DNA from: JBBDIO01 sp040880365
Lineage (GTDB): Bacteria > Chloroflexota > Anaerolineae > Caldilineales > Caldilineaceae
Direction: 5' to 3'
Length of the DNA: 15,297 bases
Assembly: GCA_040880365.1 (NCBI GenBank)
Contig: JBBDIO010000217.1
Coordinates: 1 to 15,297, forward strand
Part shown: positions 7,681-15,297 of the stretch, piece after piece
Numbering within the stretch: position 1 is the first letter of the stretch
Layout of the letters: the number at the start of each line of letters is the position of its first letter
Made by a program: the position numbers and the translations under genes
Notes under the pieces: model-generated
Told to the model about the DNA's origin: nothing
The model's input: only the letters and a program-made list of their open reading frames with translations
Database searches by the model: none

Positions 7681-8946
7681 TCAAGCCTGGTCGGATGTGG
7701 CATCCGAAGCGCGGTTTTCACTTGCCGCGCTTTCATCTGTGTCCGGTTCCGGGTCCCCCGTGTCATTATTGCCCGTGCCATTACTGGCCGCGCCATTTTG
7801 TGCGCCCTGGCTGCGCCGCGCCACGGCAAAATCGACCAGATTTTCGGCCCAGTCCATCGCATTGCGAATTTCCGAACGCGTGGCCCCGCGCCCGCGCCGT
7901 TCGCCTACCCACATGCAGCCAAAATCAAAGGTACTGAAGACCACACCCTCGCCCACATCGACCACGGGCGAACCACGCGTTTCAAAACCATCAGGCAGCT
8001 GTCCAAAGAGATGCGGACGGCGCAGGAGGGGGTGATCTGCCGCCACCGCATTCAGCTCTACACCAAAAGATTCCAGCAAATCGCGAAATGCCCGATCCCC
8101 GCCGGGCGCATTCTGGTCGTCACTGCGCCGGCAGCTTTCATAGAAGAGGGTACCGCCGCCCTGCCAAAACGAATACAGCGCGTTCATCTGATCCGAATTG
8201 AGCGTAAACTGATCGCGTCCCACCACATAGAGCAGGTCGAAGCCATCGAGTGGACGATCCAGCGTCACACTCGCATCTACCCACACGGCGCGTCCGCCGC
8301 TGCGCTCTAGGAATTGGGCCACATTTTCCATGCCCTCGCCGTGGCGGATTTCACCCGCCCCCGGCAAAGTCACCACCCCGACCTGGGCGGCCCGGCTTTG
8401 GGTCACGCCGATGCTATGGCGAAAACGCAAATCAATCTCATTCGAGCGCGGATGTTTGCGATTGGCCGCATCGCGCACCGGGCGTTCACCGCCCTGTCGG
8501 CGAATGCGCGCCAGTTCCACATGCGGCGTCTGGGGCAATTCGGTCACCGCTTCGAGCAAAAACTGTTCGTGCACATAGCGCGGCGTATCTTCTTCGGCGC
8601 GCGTGGCAGCCACACGGGGACGGCTTTCATTATAGCTCACAATCAGATAGAGCAACCCCTCGCCGCGTCCCAGGTCATAGGCGCGCGGTTCGGGCAACAC
8701 AATCGTTTGCCCCAACGGATCGACGGCAATGCCCGGCAGAATGTAGAGCGAGCTATCGGGCGGTTCACTGGCGATGACTTCCAGGCCCGTCACAATTCCC
8801 GCCCCATGCAACAACAGCGCGTGAAAACGGCCCAACTGCCGATGATATTCGTGGGCTTCTTCCCACACCTCGGCGGTCACAGCCATCCCATCCATGGGTT
8901 TAATGCGTTTGCGCGGAAACATGCGCAACAGTTCACTTGTAAACAT
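7681..8946 (-). CDS. Unrecognised N-terminal domain + DUF4159-like domain protein
   Basis: This protein has 421 residues. Residues 1-190 carry MFPRKRIKPMDG (9-20), HGAGIVTGLEV (47-57) and PGIAVDPLGQTIVLPE (71-86). Such sequence suggests a compact beta domain of a virion or baseplate component, but I do not recognise a named family. Residues 196-378 resemble DUF4159, a glutamine-amidotransferase-like fold often seen beside VWA proteins: DLLYVVGRDQF (237-247), GGGTLFYESC (263-272), DRAFRDLLESFGVEL (284-298), DHPLL (304-308) and a final FDFGCMW (340-346) before a helix ending in NLVDFAVAR. No catalytic Cys-His-Glu triad could be assigned. The last 40 residues are acidic, Asn/Gly-rich and probably disordered. 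No signal peptide or membrane segment is present. The gene lies between gpI and the FHA gene with a 13-bp repeat array in front. An adaptor role between baseplate and membrane module is inferred. Confidence 0.8.
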   Translation of the reverse strand: MFTSELLRMFPRKRIKPMDGMAVTAEVWEEAHEYHRQLGRFHALLLHGAGIVTGLEVIASEPPDSSLYILPGIAVDPLGQTIVLPEPRAYDLGRGEGLLYLIVSYNESRPRVAATRAEEDTPRYVHEQFLLEAVTELPQTPHVELARIRRQGGERPVRDAANRKHPRSNEIDLRFRHSIGVTQSRAAQVGVVTLPGAGEIRHGEGMENVAQFLERSGGRAVWVDASVTLDRPLDGFDLLYVVGRDQFTLNSDQMNALYSFWQGGGTLFYESCRRSDDQNAPGGDRAFRDLLESFGVELNAVAADHPLLRRPHLFGQLPDGFETRGSPVVDVGEGVVFSTFDFGCMWVGERRGRGATRSEIRNAMDWAENLVDFAVARRSQGAQNGAASNGTGNNDTGDPEPDTDESAASENRASDATSDQA

Positions 8947-8968
8947 ACGGTTCAGTCCCGGTCGCTAT

Positions 8969-9046
8969 ATATGCGGATTAGACGTGCGATTTATGTATGC
9001 GGTTTATATGTGCGGTTCGTGTGTAGGGCTTAGATATGCGATTAAA
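8969..9046. repeat. 13-bp tandem repeat, six degenerate copies
   Basis: Six units in strict 13-base register cover 8969-9046: ATATGCGGATTAG, ACGTGCGATTTAT, GTATGCGGTTTAT, ATGTGCGGTTCGT, GTGTAGGGCTTAG, ATATGCGATTAAA. The plus-strand consensus is about RTATGCGGTTTAT. The TGCG core falls at 8972, 8985, 8998, 9011 and 9037, with TAGG at 9024. A possible extra copy in the same phase, ACATACGGTTCAG (8943-8955), overlaps the start codon of the DUF4159 gene, with one unrecognisable unit between. The array occupies most of the 157-base gap between gpI and that gene. Its period is not a multiple of three and it is not coding. Confidence 0.85.
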
Positions 9047-9103
9047 GTGCCTGAACGCGCGCAACGGCGCGCATGTGGCATATGCTACAACTGCTATACC
9101 GAG

Positions 9104-10294
9104 CTATCCTTCGGGTTCGGCTTCGGCTTTGGCTTCTGTAGCATCGGCCGCGGCCAGCACTTCATATTCCACCGTAAAGTGCGTGTGTGCCGGTTTTTCG
9201 TGGGCGATCAGCTCTTCAATCAGTCGCCGCCGGGCCTCTTCGCGTCGCCGCTGCTCTTTGGCCCAGGCGTCATCGTCCAGCCCATCGGGGCGAGGGTAGG
9301 GATCCAATTGTAGATGTACGCCGAACATATGGGGCACATTGCCTGCGCCCAGCGCGATCCCTACCCCCAGACGCGCGCTGCCACCCAGGCGAAAATCCTT
9401 GGCGCGGTGTTCCACGATTTCTACCGGGTGGCCGGTGAGAATCTCCAGATATTCCAGCAGTGCATGTTTGGTGCCACGCTTGCGATAGAGCCAGATGATC
9501 GTCGACAGCAACGCACGCTGTTTGGCTTCGGTCCATTCTTCGCTTTCTACCGAAAGCCGAAACCACGAAGCCAGCCAGGGCAAAAAGCGGGCGGGCGTCA
9601 GCTGGGGGTCCAGGTAGTAGTGCGCGTTGTCGATCTGTTCTTCGATGGGCTGCCAAAAACTCTCGAAGAGCATGAGAAAGCGGCCCATAAATTCATCCTG
9701 GGCATAGAGCGCAGGCAGATATTTCAGATAGGCGGCGCGCTCGCGCACTTCAATCGCGGTCGTCTCCTGATCCACCGGCGTGTCGGCCACATAGACGGTG
9801 GCCTGGGCACGCACCGTATCGCCGCGCAAGGCAGGATTCACCCGCACCTGGATTTCATATTCATGCCGGTCGCCCGGCGTCTGGGCCGTGGTGACATGCC
9901 ACACCAGATAGCGCGAAGTTTCGGCCAGAATCGGCGCGAGCGTGCGCGGATCTACCAGGATATCGGGGGACGCGCCCGCTTCAAACACGGGCATCAGATC
10001 CGAATCGACCGCCCGATAGGTCTCCACATCCATCCCCGCGGGGATACGAATGCGCACCACAAAGCCTGCCACCGGCGCGCGCGCTTCGACCTGGGCAAAC
10101 AGGGTCACACTTTCGCCGCCATAGACGTGCCCTTGTTCCGCCACCAGCGATACCCGTACCGGGCCATCGCGCCCGGCCAGCGTGGGGCCGAGAGGCTTGC
10201 CCGGTTCCGCCGGCACCAGATCGGTAGACGGCGCATCCATGACGCCGTCCGCTGCCTGCGCGGCCTTCTGTTCGCTCTGAATAAAATCACTCAT
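9104..10294 (-). CDS. gpI-type baseplate/tail protein with N-terminal Ig-like domain (Afp12-like)
   Basis: This protein has 396 residues. Residues 188-376 match the phage tail protein I (P2 gpI / TIGR02242) family of eCIS clusters: YLPALYAQDEFMGRFLMLFE (192-211), LPWLASWF (238-245), RALLSTIIWLYRKRGT (260-275) and LEYLEILTGHPVEI (280-293). The family contributes to the outer baseplate and connects to tail fibres. Residues 44-183 form an extra Ig-like beta domain not needed for the core fold. The last 20 residues are Ala/Glu-rich. Its ATG is two bases after the gpJ stop codon without a clear Shine-Dalgarno, which suggests translational coupling. Confidence 0.9.
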   Translation of the reverse strand: MSDFIQSEQKAAQAADGVMDAPSTDLVPAEPGKPLGPTLAGRDGPVRVSLVAEQGHVYGGESVTLFAQVEARAPVAGFVVRIRIPAGMDVETYRAVDSDLMPVFEAGASPDILVDPRTLAPILAETSRYLVWHVTTAQTPGDRHEYEIQVRVNPALRGDTVRAQATVYVADTPVDQETTAIEVRERAAYLKYLPALYAQDEFMGRFLMLFESFWQPIEEQIDNAHYYLDPQLTPARFLPWLASWFRLSVESEEWTEAKQRALLSTIIWLYRKRGTKHALLEYLEILTGHPVEIVEHRAKDFRLGGSARLGVGIALGAGNVPHMFGVHLQLDPYPRPDGLDDDAWAKEQRRREEARRRLIEELIAHEKPAHTHFTVEYEVLAAADATEAKAEAEPEG

Positions 10295-10296
10295 TG

Positions 10297-12411
10297 CTAC
10301 AGTTCAACAATCTCAACCTGGTGGGGCAGCGAACAGAGAATGCCATCGGCAGGCACCAGCAGCACGCGACCGGTCACGGGCGTTAACCCACCCTGCGCCT
10401 GCCCATTGCGCAGCACCGGCGCAGGATACTCTTCCAACTGGCCCAGGGGCGGCGCTTCGCTGTTGGGCACCACCGGACGCTGGCTCATCTGCACATCCAG
10501 CACATGTTTCACACCGGACACTTGCTGAATCAGCGAAAAGATCTCGGCAATATACAGGTCACGCCCAAACGGCCAGCCCACCCAATCTTCATCGACAATG
10601 CCGGTGGGGATGGCGTTGCCGGGCAAACGCAAGGGCGAAAGAAAGGCCAGGAGCGCTTCTTCGACTCGCTTGGTCACTACATCGGGACGGGCATATTCCG
10701 AAACCACAATCTGCGCCCGCACCTGCACGCCCACATATTCCGGCTCGCGGATGCGCAGGGTGGTCGTCAGAAGACGGTATTGATCCATGTGCTTGAGCAG
10801 GCGTGCATTCAGTTCATCGCCCAGTTGCAAGTTGGATAAATCGCCCACCTGGAGCGAATCGAAGACCGCCGGCACAACCAGCAATTCGATCATGCCCGGC
10901 GGCAAGAGGCTTTCGGCCTGGCCGGGGGCCAAACATTGCACACGGCCAATCTCGCGCCCCATGCCCAGGGCCAGGTTTTCAAAATCCTCGCCGGTCACTG
11001 CGCGATATTGGGCGCGCATCTCGCGCCGCCCACGCTCGATGGCTTCTTCCAGCGTCTCCTGATCGCGCCCCCCCGCCGCGCGGGTCATGTTGGTAACCCG
11101 GTCGATATAGGGCACAGCAGAGCGCAATACCTGGATCTGCGCGGTGGGCACATTGCCGCCCACGCCGCCGCCGTGGCGATATTTGGTCATGCGAATTGTG
11201 CGCCCCGATTCGGGCACCCGTCCATATTGACGCACCGCGCCATCGGGCTGGCGAATGGCCGGGCCAAATCGAATCTGCCCCGACGCCGTATCCAATACGA
11301 AGTGGCGATCGAAACGGCTGGATTTGGAGAAATCCTTGACCCGCTGCCAGGGCACAAAGACCTCCAGCCCGTCGCGAATCTCCTCCACTTCCAATGTCTC
11401 ATCTTCGGCGAGATCCAGAACCGGGCTTTGCGACAGGCGGAAGTTCTGGCCGGGATCGCCTGTGGAAACGCCCAGCTCTTCGAAATAGGTGAAAACCGCG
11501 TGCATGGCGCGCGTGGTGGCGCCCAATGCAAACGCGTGAATCTGGCGGATACGCGGCGATTGGCTATACCGCCCCTGTTCCCGGCGGCGCGGTTCATAGC
11601 GACAGCGAATCCAGAATGCCTCGCGGCCAAATACCGGGTCGGGACGCATATGCTTGGGCAGATAAAAGGTAATCTGCCCGCTTTCGTTGTTCAGGCCGCC
11701 CGTGGTATCGCGCTCACCTTCCAAAATGCTGGGGCGAATTTCTTCCCACAGCCCATCGCCCATCGAACATTCCCACACCAGCGGCGGATCTTCGCGGCGA
11801 ATGCCTACCGCTTCGGTACGTTCACACTCAATGGTCAGGCGCACAATATGCCCGGCAATCGTGTAATCGGCATCGAAGCCCAGATAAAATGTGTCGCCGA
11901 CCTGGGGCCGCGGTTCGGTGAAGGGGGTGAAAAGCTCGATGCCCAGCCGCGGCAAATAGTTGCGGTGGAAATCGGCGCCGCGCAGCTGGGCCAGCTGGGG
12001 CGAGACAATATAGAGCGGCTCGACCGTGGTAAAGATGACTTCCGGCGCATCGGGCGTGGGATAGGTCGCCACTTCCAGTTCTGCCGGCACCACTGCCGTG
12101 GTCGTCTCCCCGGCGCGCAAGGGGAAGGGCGCCGACAGGCGGAAGGTTAGCTCGGTTTCGGCGCTGCTGGCGGGCTGCAAATCCACGCCGACCATATTGA
12201 GGAACTGGATGTAGTTCTTCTCCGGCACCTTGTTGAGCCGATAGACCATCATTTCGGTCATCCACGCAAACAGCTCGATGAGCGTGATGCCCGGATCGCT
12301 GACGTTGTATTCTGTCCATTCGGGACAATAGCGAATGATCCGCAGGCGCGCTTCATCGACCAGGTCTTGCTGAAAGCGCAGATCGTCTAGATTGGGAACC
12401 GGTAACGACAT
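10297..12411 (-). CDS. gpJ-type baseplate assembly protein (Afp11-like)
   Basis: This 704-residue protein matches the long putative baseplate assembly family of eCIS (TIGR02243, Baseplate_J-related). The N-terminus carries the signature WTEYNVSDPGITLIELFAWM (32-51) and then VYRLNKVPEKNYIQFLNMVG (56-75). The C-terminal part carries RLPGNAIPTGI and WPFGRDLYIAEIFSLIQQVS, typical of J proteins. It builds the wedge ring of the baseplate around the hub and acts with gp25 and gpI. Length is usual for the family. GGAGAAGAATAGGGA directly precedes the ATG, giving an acceptable Shine-Dalgarno, and the gp25 stop codon is only three bases upstream. No signal peptide or membrane segment was seen. Confidence 0.94.
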   Translation of the reverse strand: MSLPVPNLDDLRFQQDLVDEARLRIIRYCPEWTEYNVSDPGITLIELFAWMTEMMVYRLNKVPEKNYIQFLNMVGVDLQPASSAETELTFRLSAPFPLRAGETTTAVVPAELEVATYPTPDAPEVIFTTVEPLYIVSPQLAQLRGADFHRNYLPRLGIELFTPFTEPRPQVGDTFYLGFDADYTIAGHIVRLTIECERTEAVGIRREDPPLVWECSMGDGLWEEIRPSILEGERDTTGGLNNESGQITFYLPKHMRPDPVFGREAFWIRCRYEPRRREQGRYSQSPRIRQIHAFALGATTRAMHAVFTYFEELGVSTGDPGQNFRLSQSPVLDLAEDETLEVEEIRDGLEVFVPWQRVKDFSKSSRFDRHFVLDTASGQIRFGPAIRQPDGAVRQYGRVPESGRTIRMTKYRHGGGVGGNVPTAQIQVLRSAVPYIDRVTNMTRAAGGRDQETLEEAIERGRREMRAQYRAVTGEDFENLALGMGREIGRVQCLAPGQAESLLPPGMIELLVVPAVFDSLQVGDLSNLQLGDELNARLLKHMDQYRLLTTTLRIREPEYVGVQVRAQIVVSEYARPDVVTKRVEEALLAFLSPLRLPGNAIPTGIVDEDWVGWPFGRDLYIAEIFSLIQQVSGVKHVLDVQMSQRPVVPNSEAPPLGQLEEYPAPVLRNGQAQGGLTPVTGRVLLVPADGILCSLPHQVEIVEL

Positions 12412-12414
12412 TCC

Positions 12415-12828
12415 CTATTCTTCTCCCATGATATAGAAGGGGTAAACGATGCTGCGCCGGTCGTGGGTGGCTTTGATCTCATACCGAATATCCACCAGCA
12501 GCGTAGCGTCGTCGTTGGGGTCCGTAGATACTTCCACTTCTTCCAATTGAATGCGTGGCTCCCAAAAATCGAGCGCCGAACGCACATATAGCGTCAGAAG
12601 ACTACGGGTTTCAGCATTATTGGGCGCGAAAACCAATTCCCAGGCACGGCAACCAAACTCCGGGCGCATCACACGCTCGCCGGGGATGGTGCCCAATATA
12701 ATGCCAATGGCTTGTTCAATATCGGATGCGCCCGTGACCAGGGCAACCTGCCCCTGCGAATTTACCTGGAGCGGGAAAGCTAAACCCTGCCCGATAAATT
12801 CCTTATCACGATTCATTAAATCTACCAT
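12415..12828 (-). CDS. gp25/GPW-type baseplate wedge protein (Afp9-like)
   Basis: This 137-residue protein of the GPW_gp25 family carries the hallmark GERVMRPEFGC at 50-60 and a C-terminal IVYPFYIMGEE. In contractile machines gp25 initiates sheath polymerisation on the baseplate. The frame extends upstream to an ATG at 12924, but those 32 codons pass through an inverted repeat and have unlikely composition. The start at 12828 (MVDLMNRDKEF) was chosen because gp25 proteins begin with this kind of short lead, although no strong Shine-Dalgarno is present. An ATG at 12816 is also possible. It is tightly coupled to gpJ downstream. Confidence 0.92.
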   Translation of the reverse strand: MVDLMNRDKEFIGQGLAFPLQVNSQGQVALVTGASDIEQAIGIILGTIPGERVMRPEFGCRAWELVFAPNNAETRSLLTLYVRSALDFWEPRIQLEEVEVSTDPNDDATLLVDIRYEIKATHDRRSIVYPFYIMGEE

Positions 12829-12888
12829 ATGCAATTTACCATAGGTCGGTGAATTTTTGAATTCGGATTTACTGTACACCGCTACAAT

Positions 12889-12940
12889 AATTAGCAATCT
12901 GTAATTGGCGCAAATCCAGCCCAATTACAGATTACTAATT
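12889..12940. repeat. 20-bp inverted repeat with one mismatch, 12-base loop
   Basis: Arm 12889-12908 (AATTAGCAATCTGTAATTGG) pairs with 12921-12940 (CCAATTACAGATTACTAATT) at 19 of 20 positions. It lies in the 194-base gap between PAAR and gp25. The stem is AT-rich and not followed by a T-run, so it is a poor Rho-independent terminator. It may modulate readthrough or stabilise mRNA ends, or be a dispersed palindromic repeat. Confidence 0.8.
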
Positions 12941-12949
12941 GTCGGTGTC

Positions 12950-12983
12950 TACGACTAATTCGTCGTATGTGACTTATTAGTCG
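12950..12983. promoter_or_regulatory. Two mutually exclusive small stem-loops
   Basis: TACGAC (12950-12955) can pair with GTCGTA (12962-12967). Alternatively CGACTAAT (12952-12959) can pair with ATTAGTCG (12976-12983). The two share bases and cannot form together. They sit beside the 20-bp inverted repeat in the PAAR-gp25 gap. Alternative pairing resembles attenuator logic, but chance is possible with stems this short. Confidence 0.35.
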
Positions 12984-13022
12984 CCCATGACCGGAAGCCC
13001 GAAATCTGGCCCGAATCGGGGC

Positions 13023-13310
13023 TTAGTTGATCATCACTTTGAACTGTGCAGACTGTAACGTCGCGGGCGGCCCCGTGGCGCACGGTGCGGTATCGCCCAC
13101 ACGCGCGGCCGGCTGTCCACTGATAAACACCTTGAAACTGCCCATGGCAATTGCGCCGCCCACATGGGGCACAATGCCCGTGAACATGGGACAGGTGTGT
13201 GGATCGCCCATGCGTGCAGCCGGCAGCCCAACAATCAGCACCTTGGGCGAGCCGGCGACGACGACCCCCCCGTGGCTATGCGGATCTGTAGCGCGTACTG
13301 CGGGTGGCAT
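13023..13310 (-). CDS. PAAR-domain spike tip protein (Afp10-like)
   Basis: This 95-residue protein is a single PAAR domain with PAARMGDPHTC (30-40) and a second PAARVGDTAPC (67-77), which give the family its name. His11 or His13, His38, Cys40 and Cys77 are the candidate metal ligands; which four bind cannot be fixed by eye. PAAR proteins cap the VgrG trimer to sharpen the spike. The length shows no effector extension. AGGAGA (13316-13321 on the plus strand as TCTCCT) lies five bases before the ATG, the best Shine-Dalgarno in the window. The 82-base gap to VgrG contains a 9-bp imperfect stem (13330-13338 with 13351-13359). Confidence 0.95.
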   Translation of the reverse strand: MPPAVRATDPHSHGGVVVAGSPKVLIVGLPAARMGDPHTCPMFTGIVPHVGGAIAMGSFKVFISGQPAARVGDTAPCATGPPATLQSAQFKVMIN

Positions 13311-13392
13311 ACATTTCTCCTGGTTTGCGTCTGGAACCTGGGTTGCATCCGGCTCCAGAATCTTGAAAAGTAAACGAGTAAGCTAATCTCGG

Positions 13393-15243
13393 CTAGCCAA
13401 TATAGATTTGGGCGGCGTCGATCTTCACCATTGCCTTGCCGGTGACTTCTACCATCCCCCCCTGCACAACCATCTTGCCCTTGCCTTCGATCATGGTATT
13501 GGGCGAAGTAAAATCGGCCATGCCGCCGGCCTTGAACATAGAATTGCTGGTGGTCTCGATGGTCAGTTTGCCCTTGGCCGTGTGTTTCATCTCGCCGCCG
13601 GCGTCTACCAACACCTTGCCCTTGGCCGTCATCTTGATATCGCGGCCGGCTTCGACCACAAAATCATTGGTGGCCTTCACCTCGATATTGTTGTTCTTGG
13701 TATCAATCAGAATCAGATTCTTTTCCGTCTTGTCCTGGATCAGAATCTGGGGCGAATCAGTGGAATCGTCGATGACAATCTTATGCCCCGACTGCGTGCG
13801 GATCATGCGGCGCAGGGTGCGCCCTTCTTGCACCCACGCCTTGTCGTGAGTGGGCGGCTTGTTCTTGGCGCTCCACAGCACGCCGACCACATAGGGGCGA
13901 TTGGGGTTTCCGTGTTCAAAGGCCAGCAACACCTCGTCATCGACTTCGGGAATCCAGAAAAAGCCCTTGTTTTCGCGCCCGCCCATAGGCGAAGAAAGCC
14001 GTGCCCAATTGCTGGCGATTTCGGCCTTGTTGGGGCCGGCCAGCCAGGGATATTTCACCTTCACCCGTCCCAGCGACTGATCGGTATCGTTGTTGTCGGT
14101 GACAATGCCCACCACCACGCCGGTAATCCGGCTACTGCCCCCATGCTGGCCGTTGCGATTAGCCAAAAGCTGGTTAAACGTGAGCGGTTGCCGCCCGCTG
14201 ACCATGAAATGGGTTTCATAGCCATAGGCATTGAAGACATGAGTGGCCGAAGTGATAAAATATTTGCCGCTATAGCGTTTGCCAATCCCCTTCAGTTCGA
14301 TCAGCATCCCGGCGCGAATCGCGGGATCACCATAGGCGACGCCCTCGGCCTCTACAAATTCGCTGCCGATATCGCTCGCCAGCCCTTCGGCCAACAGCGT
14401 GGCCTGGGCGTCGGTCGCCACCGGGCTGTCGGTAATCACCGCCCACTGGTCGGCCTTGGCATAGGCGCCCTTCACCGTCGCGCCGCCATTCGCGGTAAAC
14501 CCACCCATATTCCAGTCGTTGGTGGTATCCACTTCCTTCAGAATCCGCTCGCCCTTGACCCAATCCCACGAGACCACGCGCACCTTGTTGGCCTGGTTGG
14601 CCGCGGTGTGGCGCGGATGAAAGCTGCGCAACTCCTCGCCCATATTCAGCACGGGCGGCGTGCCGCTCAGCCGAAAACTGCCCTTTTTGAAATAGAGCTT
14701 GCCTTCCTGCACAAATACCTGATAGCCAATCGCCTGGGCGCGTTCGGCCAGAAATTCCATGTTGGTCTGGTTATTCTGGAGAATATATTCATGCTTGTCG
14801 GCGACCACATCCACATCGGGCGACAGGCCCGCATCGTTGGCGATGGTCTTGGCAATATCGCTGTCGCTCTGGTTGGTAAAGGTGCGGGTCACCTTGTTGC
14901 GGTGCAAGCGGTTCGATTTATCATAGGCGCGGATGCCCAGCAGATGCGCACCCTGCGCCGAAAAATGGGGTTCGATGGCGGTGATTTCGCCTTCGAAAAT
15001 CGTGCCTTCGCCGCCCCCAATGCTATCCGATGCCGCCACATTGATCTTCAGCGGCTTCCCAAAGTCGATAGAATCCAGATCGACCCACGTCATATGCGAA
15101 TCCTGCAGCCGCACAAAGCACATGTCGGGCAAATGCAGACTGGTATCGACAATGATCTCATCAATATCGGTGAGAATATGATCCAGCTCTTTGCCGTCGA
15201 TTAGCGGTACAAAGGAGGATAAATTGCTTTGTGCCTTAGCCAT
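13393..15243 (-). CDS. VgrG/gpD-type central spike protein (Afp8-like)
   Basis: This 616-residue protein combines gp27-like and gp5-like parts. Residues 1-360 form the hub region (phage late control gene D type), with NQTNMEFLAERAQAIGYQVF (158-177) as a clear family motif. Residues 373-457 form the OB-fold base_V domain, with GRVKVKYPWL (392-401) and AFEHGNPNRPYVVGVLW (441-457). Residues 480-616 form a repetitive beta-helix needle rich in Lys, Gly and Thr (such as MTAKGKVLVDAGG), ending at IYIG without a fused effector domain. It trimerises as the piercing spike and is followed by its PAAR tip. A weak AGGGAAA lies 11 bases upstream of the ATG. The remaining 54 bases to the right edge contain nothing assignable; they may hold the end of a preceding gene. 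Confidence 0.95.
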   Translation of the reverse strand: MAKAQSNLSSFVPLIDGKELDHILTDIDEIIVDTSLHLPDMCFVRLQDSHMTWVDLDSIDFGKPLKINVAASDSIGGGEGTIFEGEITAIEPHFSAQGAHLLGIRAYDKSNRLHRNKVTRTFTNQSDSDIAKTIANDAGLSPDVDVVADKHEYILQNNQTNMEFLAERAQAIGYQVFVQEGKLYFKKGSFRLSGTPPVLNMGEELRSFHPRHTAANQANKVRVVSWDWVKGERILKEVDTTNDWNMGGFTANGGATVKGAYAKADQWAVITDSPVATDAQATLLAEGLASDIGSEFVEAEGVAYGDPAIRAGMLIELKGIGKRYSGKYFITSATHVFNAYGYETHFMVSGRQPLTFNQLLANRNGQHGGSSRITGVVVGIVTDNNDTDQSLGRVKVKYPWLAGPNKAEIASNWARLSSPMGGRENKGFFWIPEVDDEVLLAFEHGNPNRPYVVGVLWSAKNKPPTHDKAWVQEGRTLRRMIRTQSGHKIVIDDSTDSPQILIQDKTEKNLILIDTKNNNIEVKATNDFVVEAGRDIKMTAKGKVLVDAGGEMKHTAKGKLTIETTSNSMFKAGGMADFTSPNTMIEGKGKMVVQGGMVEVTGKAMVKIDAAQIYIG

Positions 15244-15297
15244 AAAAGAATTTCCCTGGTCCGTCTGCCAAATGCCGGCTCAATGCCCGCGTGTGAA

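Noticed and set aside
8943..9046. CRISPR array
   Set aside because: Units are 13 bases, contiguous and degenerate, with no spacers and no cas genes.
9057..9072. GCGCGC hairpin with AACG loop as terminator after gpI
   Set aside because: The stem is only six base pairs of simple GC repeat and no T-run follows.
12829..12924. Longer N-terminus for gp25 from the ATG at 12924
   Set aside because: The added residues cross an inverted-repeat region and are not typical of the gp25 family.
13408..15204. Plus-strand open frame of 598 codons
   Set aside because: It is antisense to the VgrG-type spike and shows no recognisable motif.

Overview
All nine genes in this window lie on the minus strand, so the region reads from right (15243) to left (1). 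The right half is the baseplate part of a contractile injection system of the phage-tail-like extracellular type (eCIS, related to Afp and PVC). In transcription order it encodes a VgrG/gpD-type spike, a PAAR spike tip, a gp25-type baseplate wedge protein, a large gpJ-type baseplate assembly protein and a gpI-type tail protein. Inner tube, sheath, LysM protein, tape measure, AAA+ ATPase and tail fibre genes are not visible. By analogy with known clusters, tube and sheath genes would be expected just beyond the right edge.

The left half is less ordinary. It encodes a protein joining an unrecognised N-terminal domain to a DUF4159-like domain, then a soluble FHA + Ig-like protein, a large membrane protein with two von Willebrand A domains and several Ig-like domains, and a second FHA-like membrane protein cut by the left edge. 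No tool-based ORF is needed to see this last gene: its minus-strand frame stays open for 771 codons from the ATG at 2314 to the window edge. Both FHA-type proteins, and apparently the VWA protein, carry a similar Ig-like domain. My inference is that these three form a membrane-attached complex that anchors, triggers or senses for the injection system.

Spacing falls into two styles. gp25, gpJ and gpI are packed with gaps of 2-3 bases and are probably translationally coupled. The accessory genes are separated by 157-308 bases, and these gaps are structured: a six-copy 13-bp tandem repeat, a TATAAT box followed by a GC-rich hairpin, a perfect 24-bp inverted repeat nested in an imperfect outer one, a 17-bp tandem repeat, and a 20-bp inverted repeat between PAAR and gp25.

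The DNA is GC-rich with long antisense open frames, which are shadows of codon bias. Shine-Dalgarno sequences are mostly weak, except before PAAR and gpJ. The taxon cannot be fixed from the sequence. An eCIS joined to VWA/FHA/Ig surface proteins, with Thr/Pro linkers and palindromic intergenic repeats, would suit a filamentous or environmental Chloroflexota bacterium; this is a guess. No tRNA, rRNA, CRISPR array, transposase or integrase was seen.
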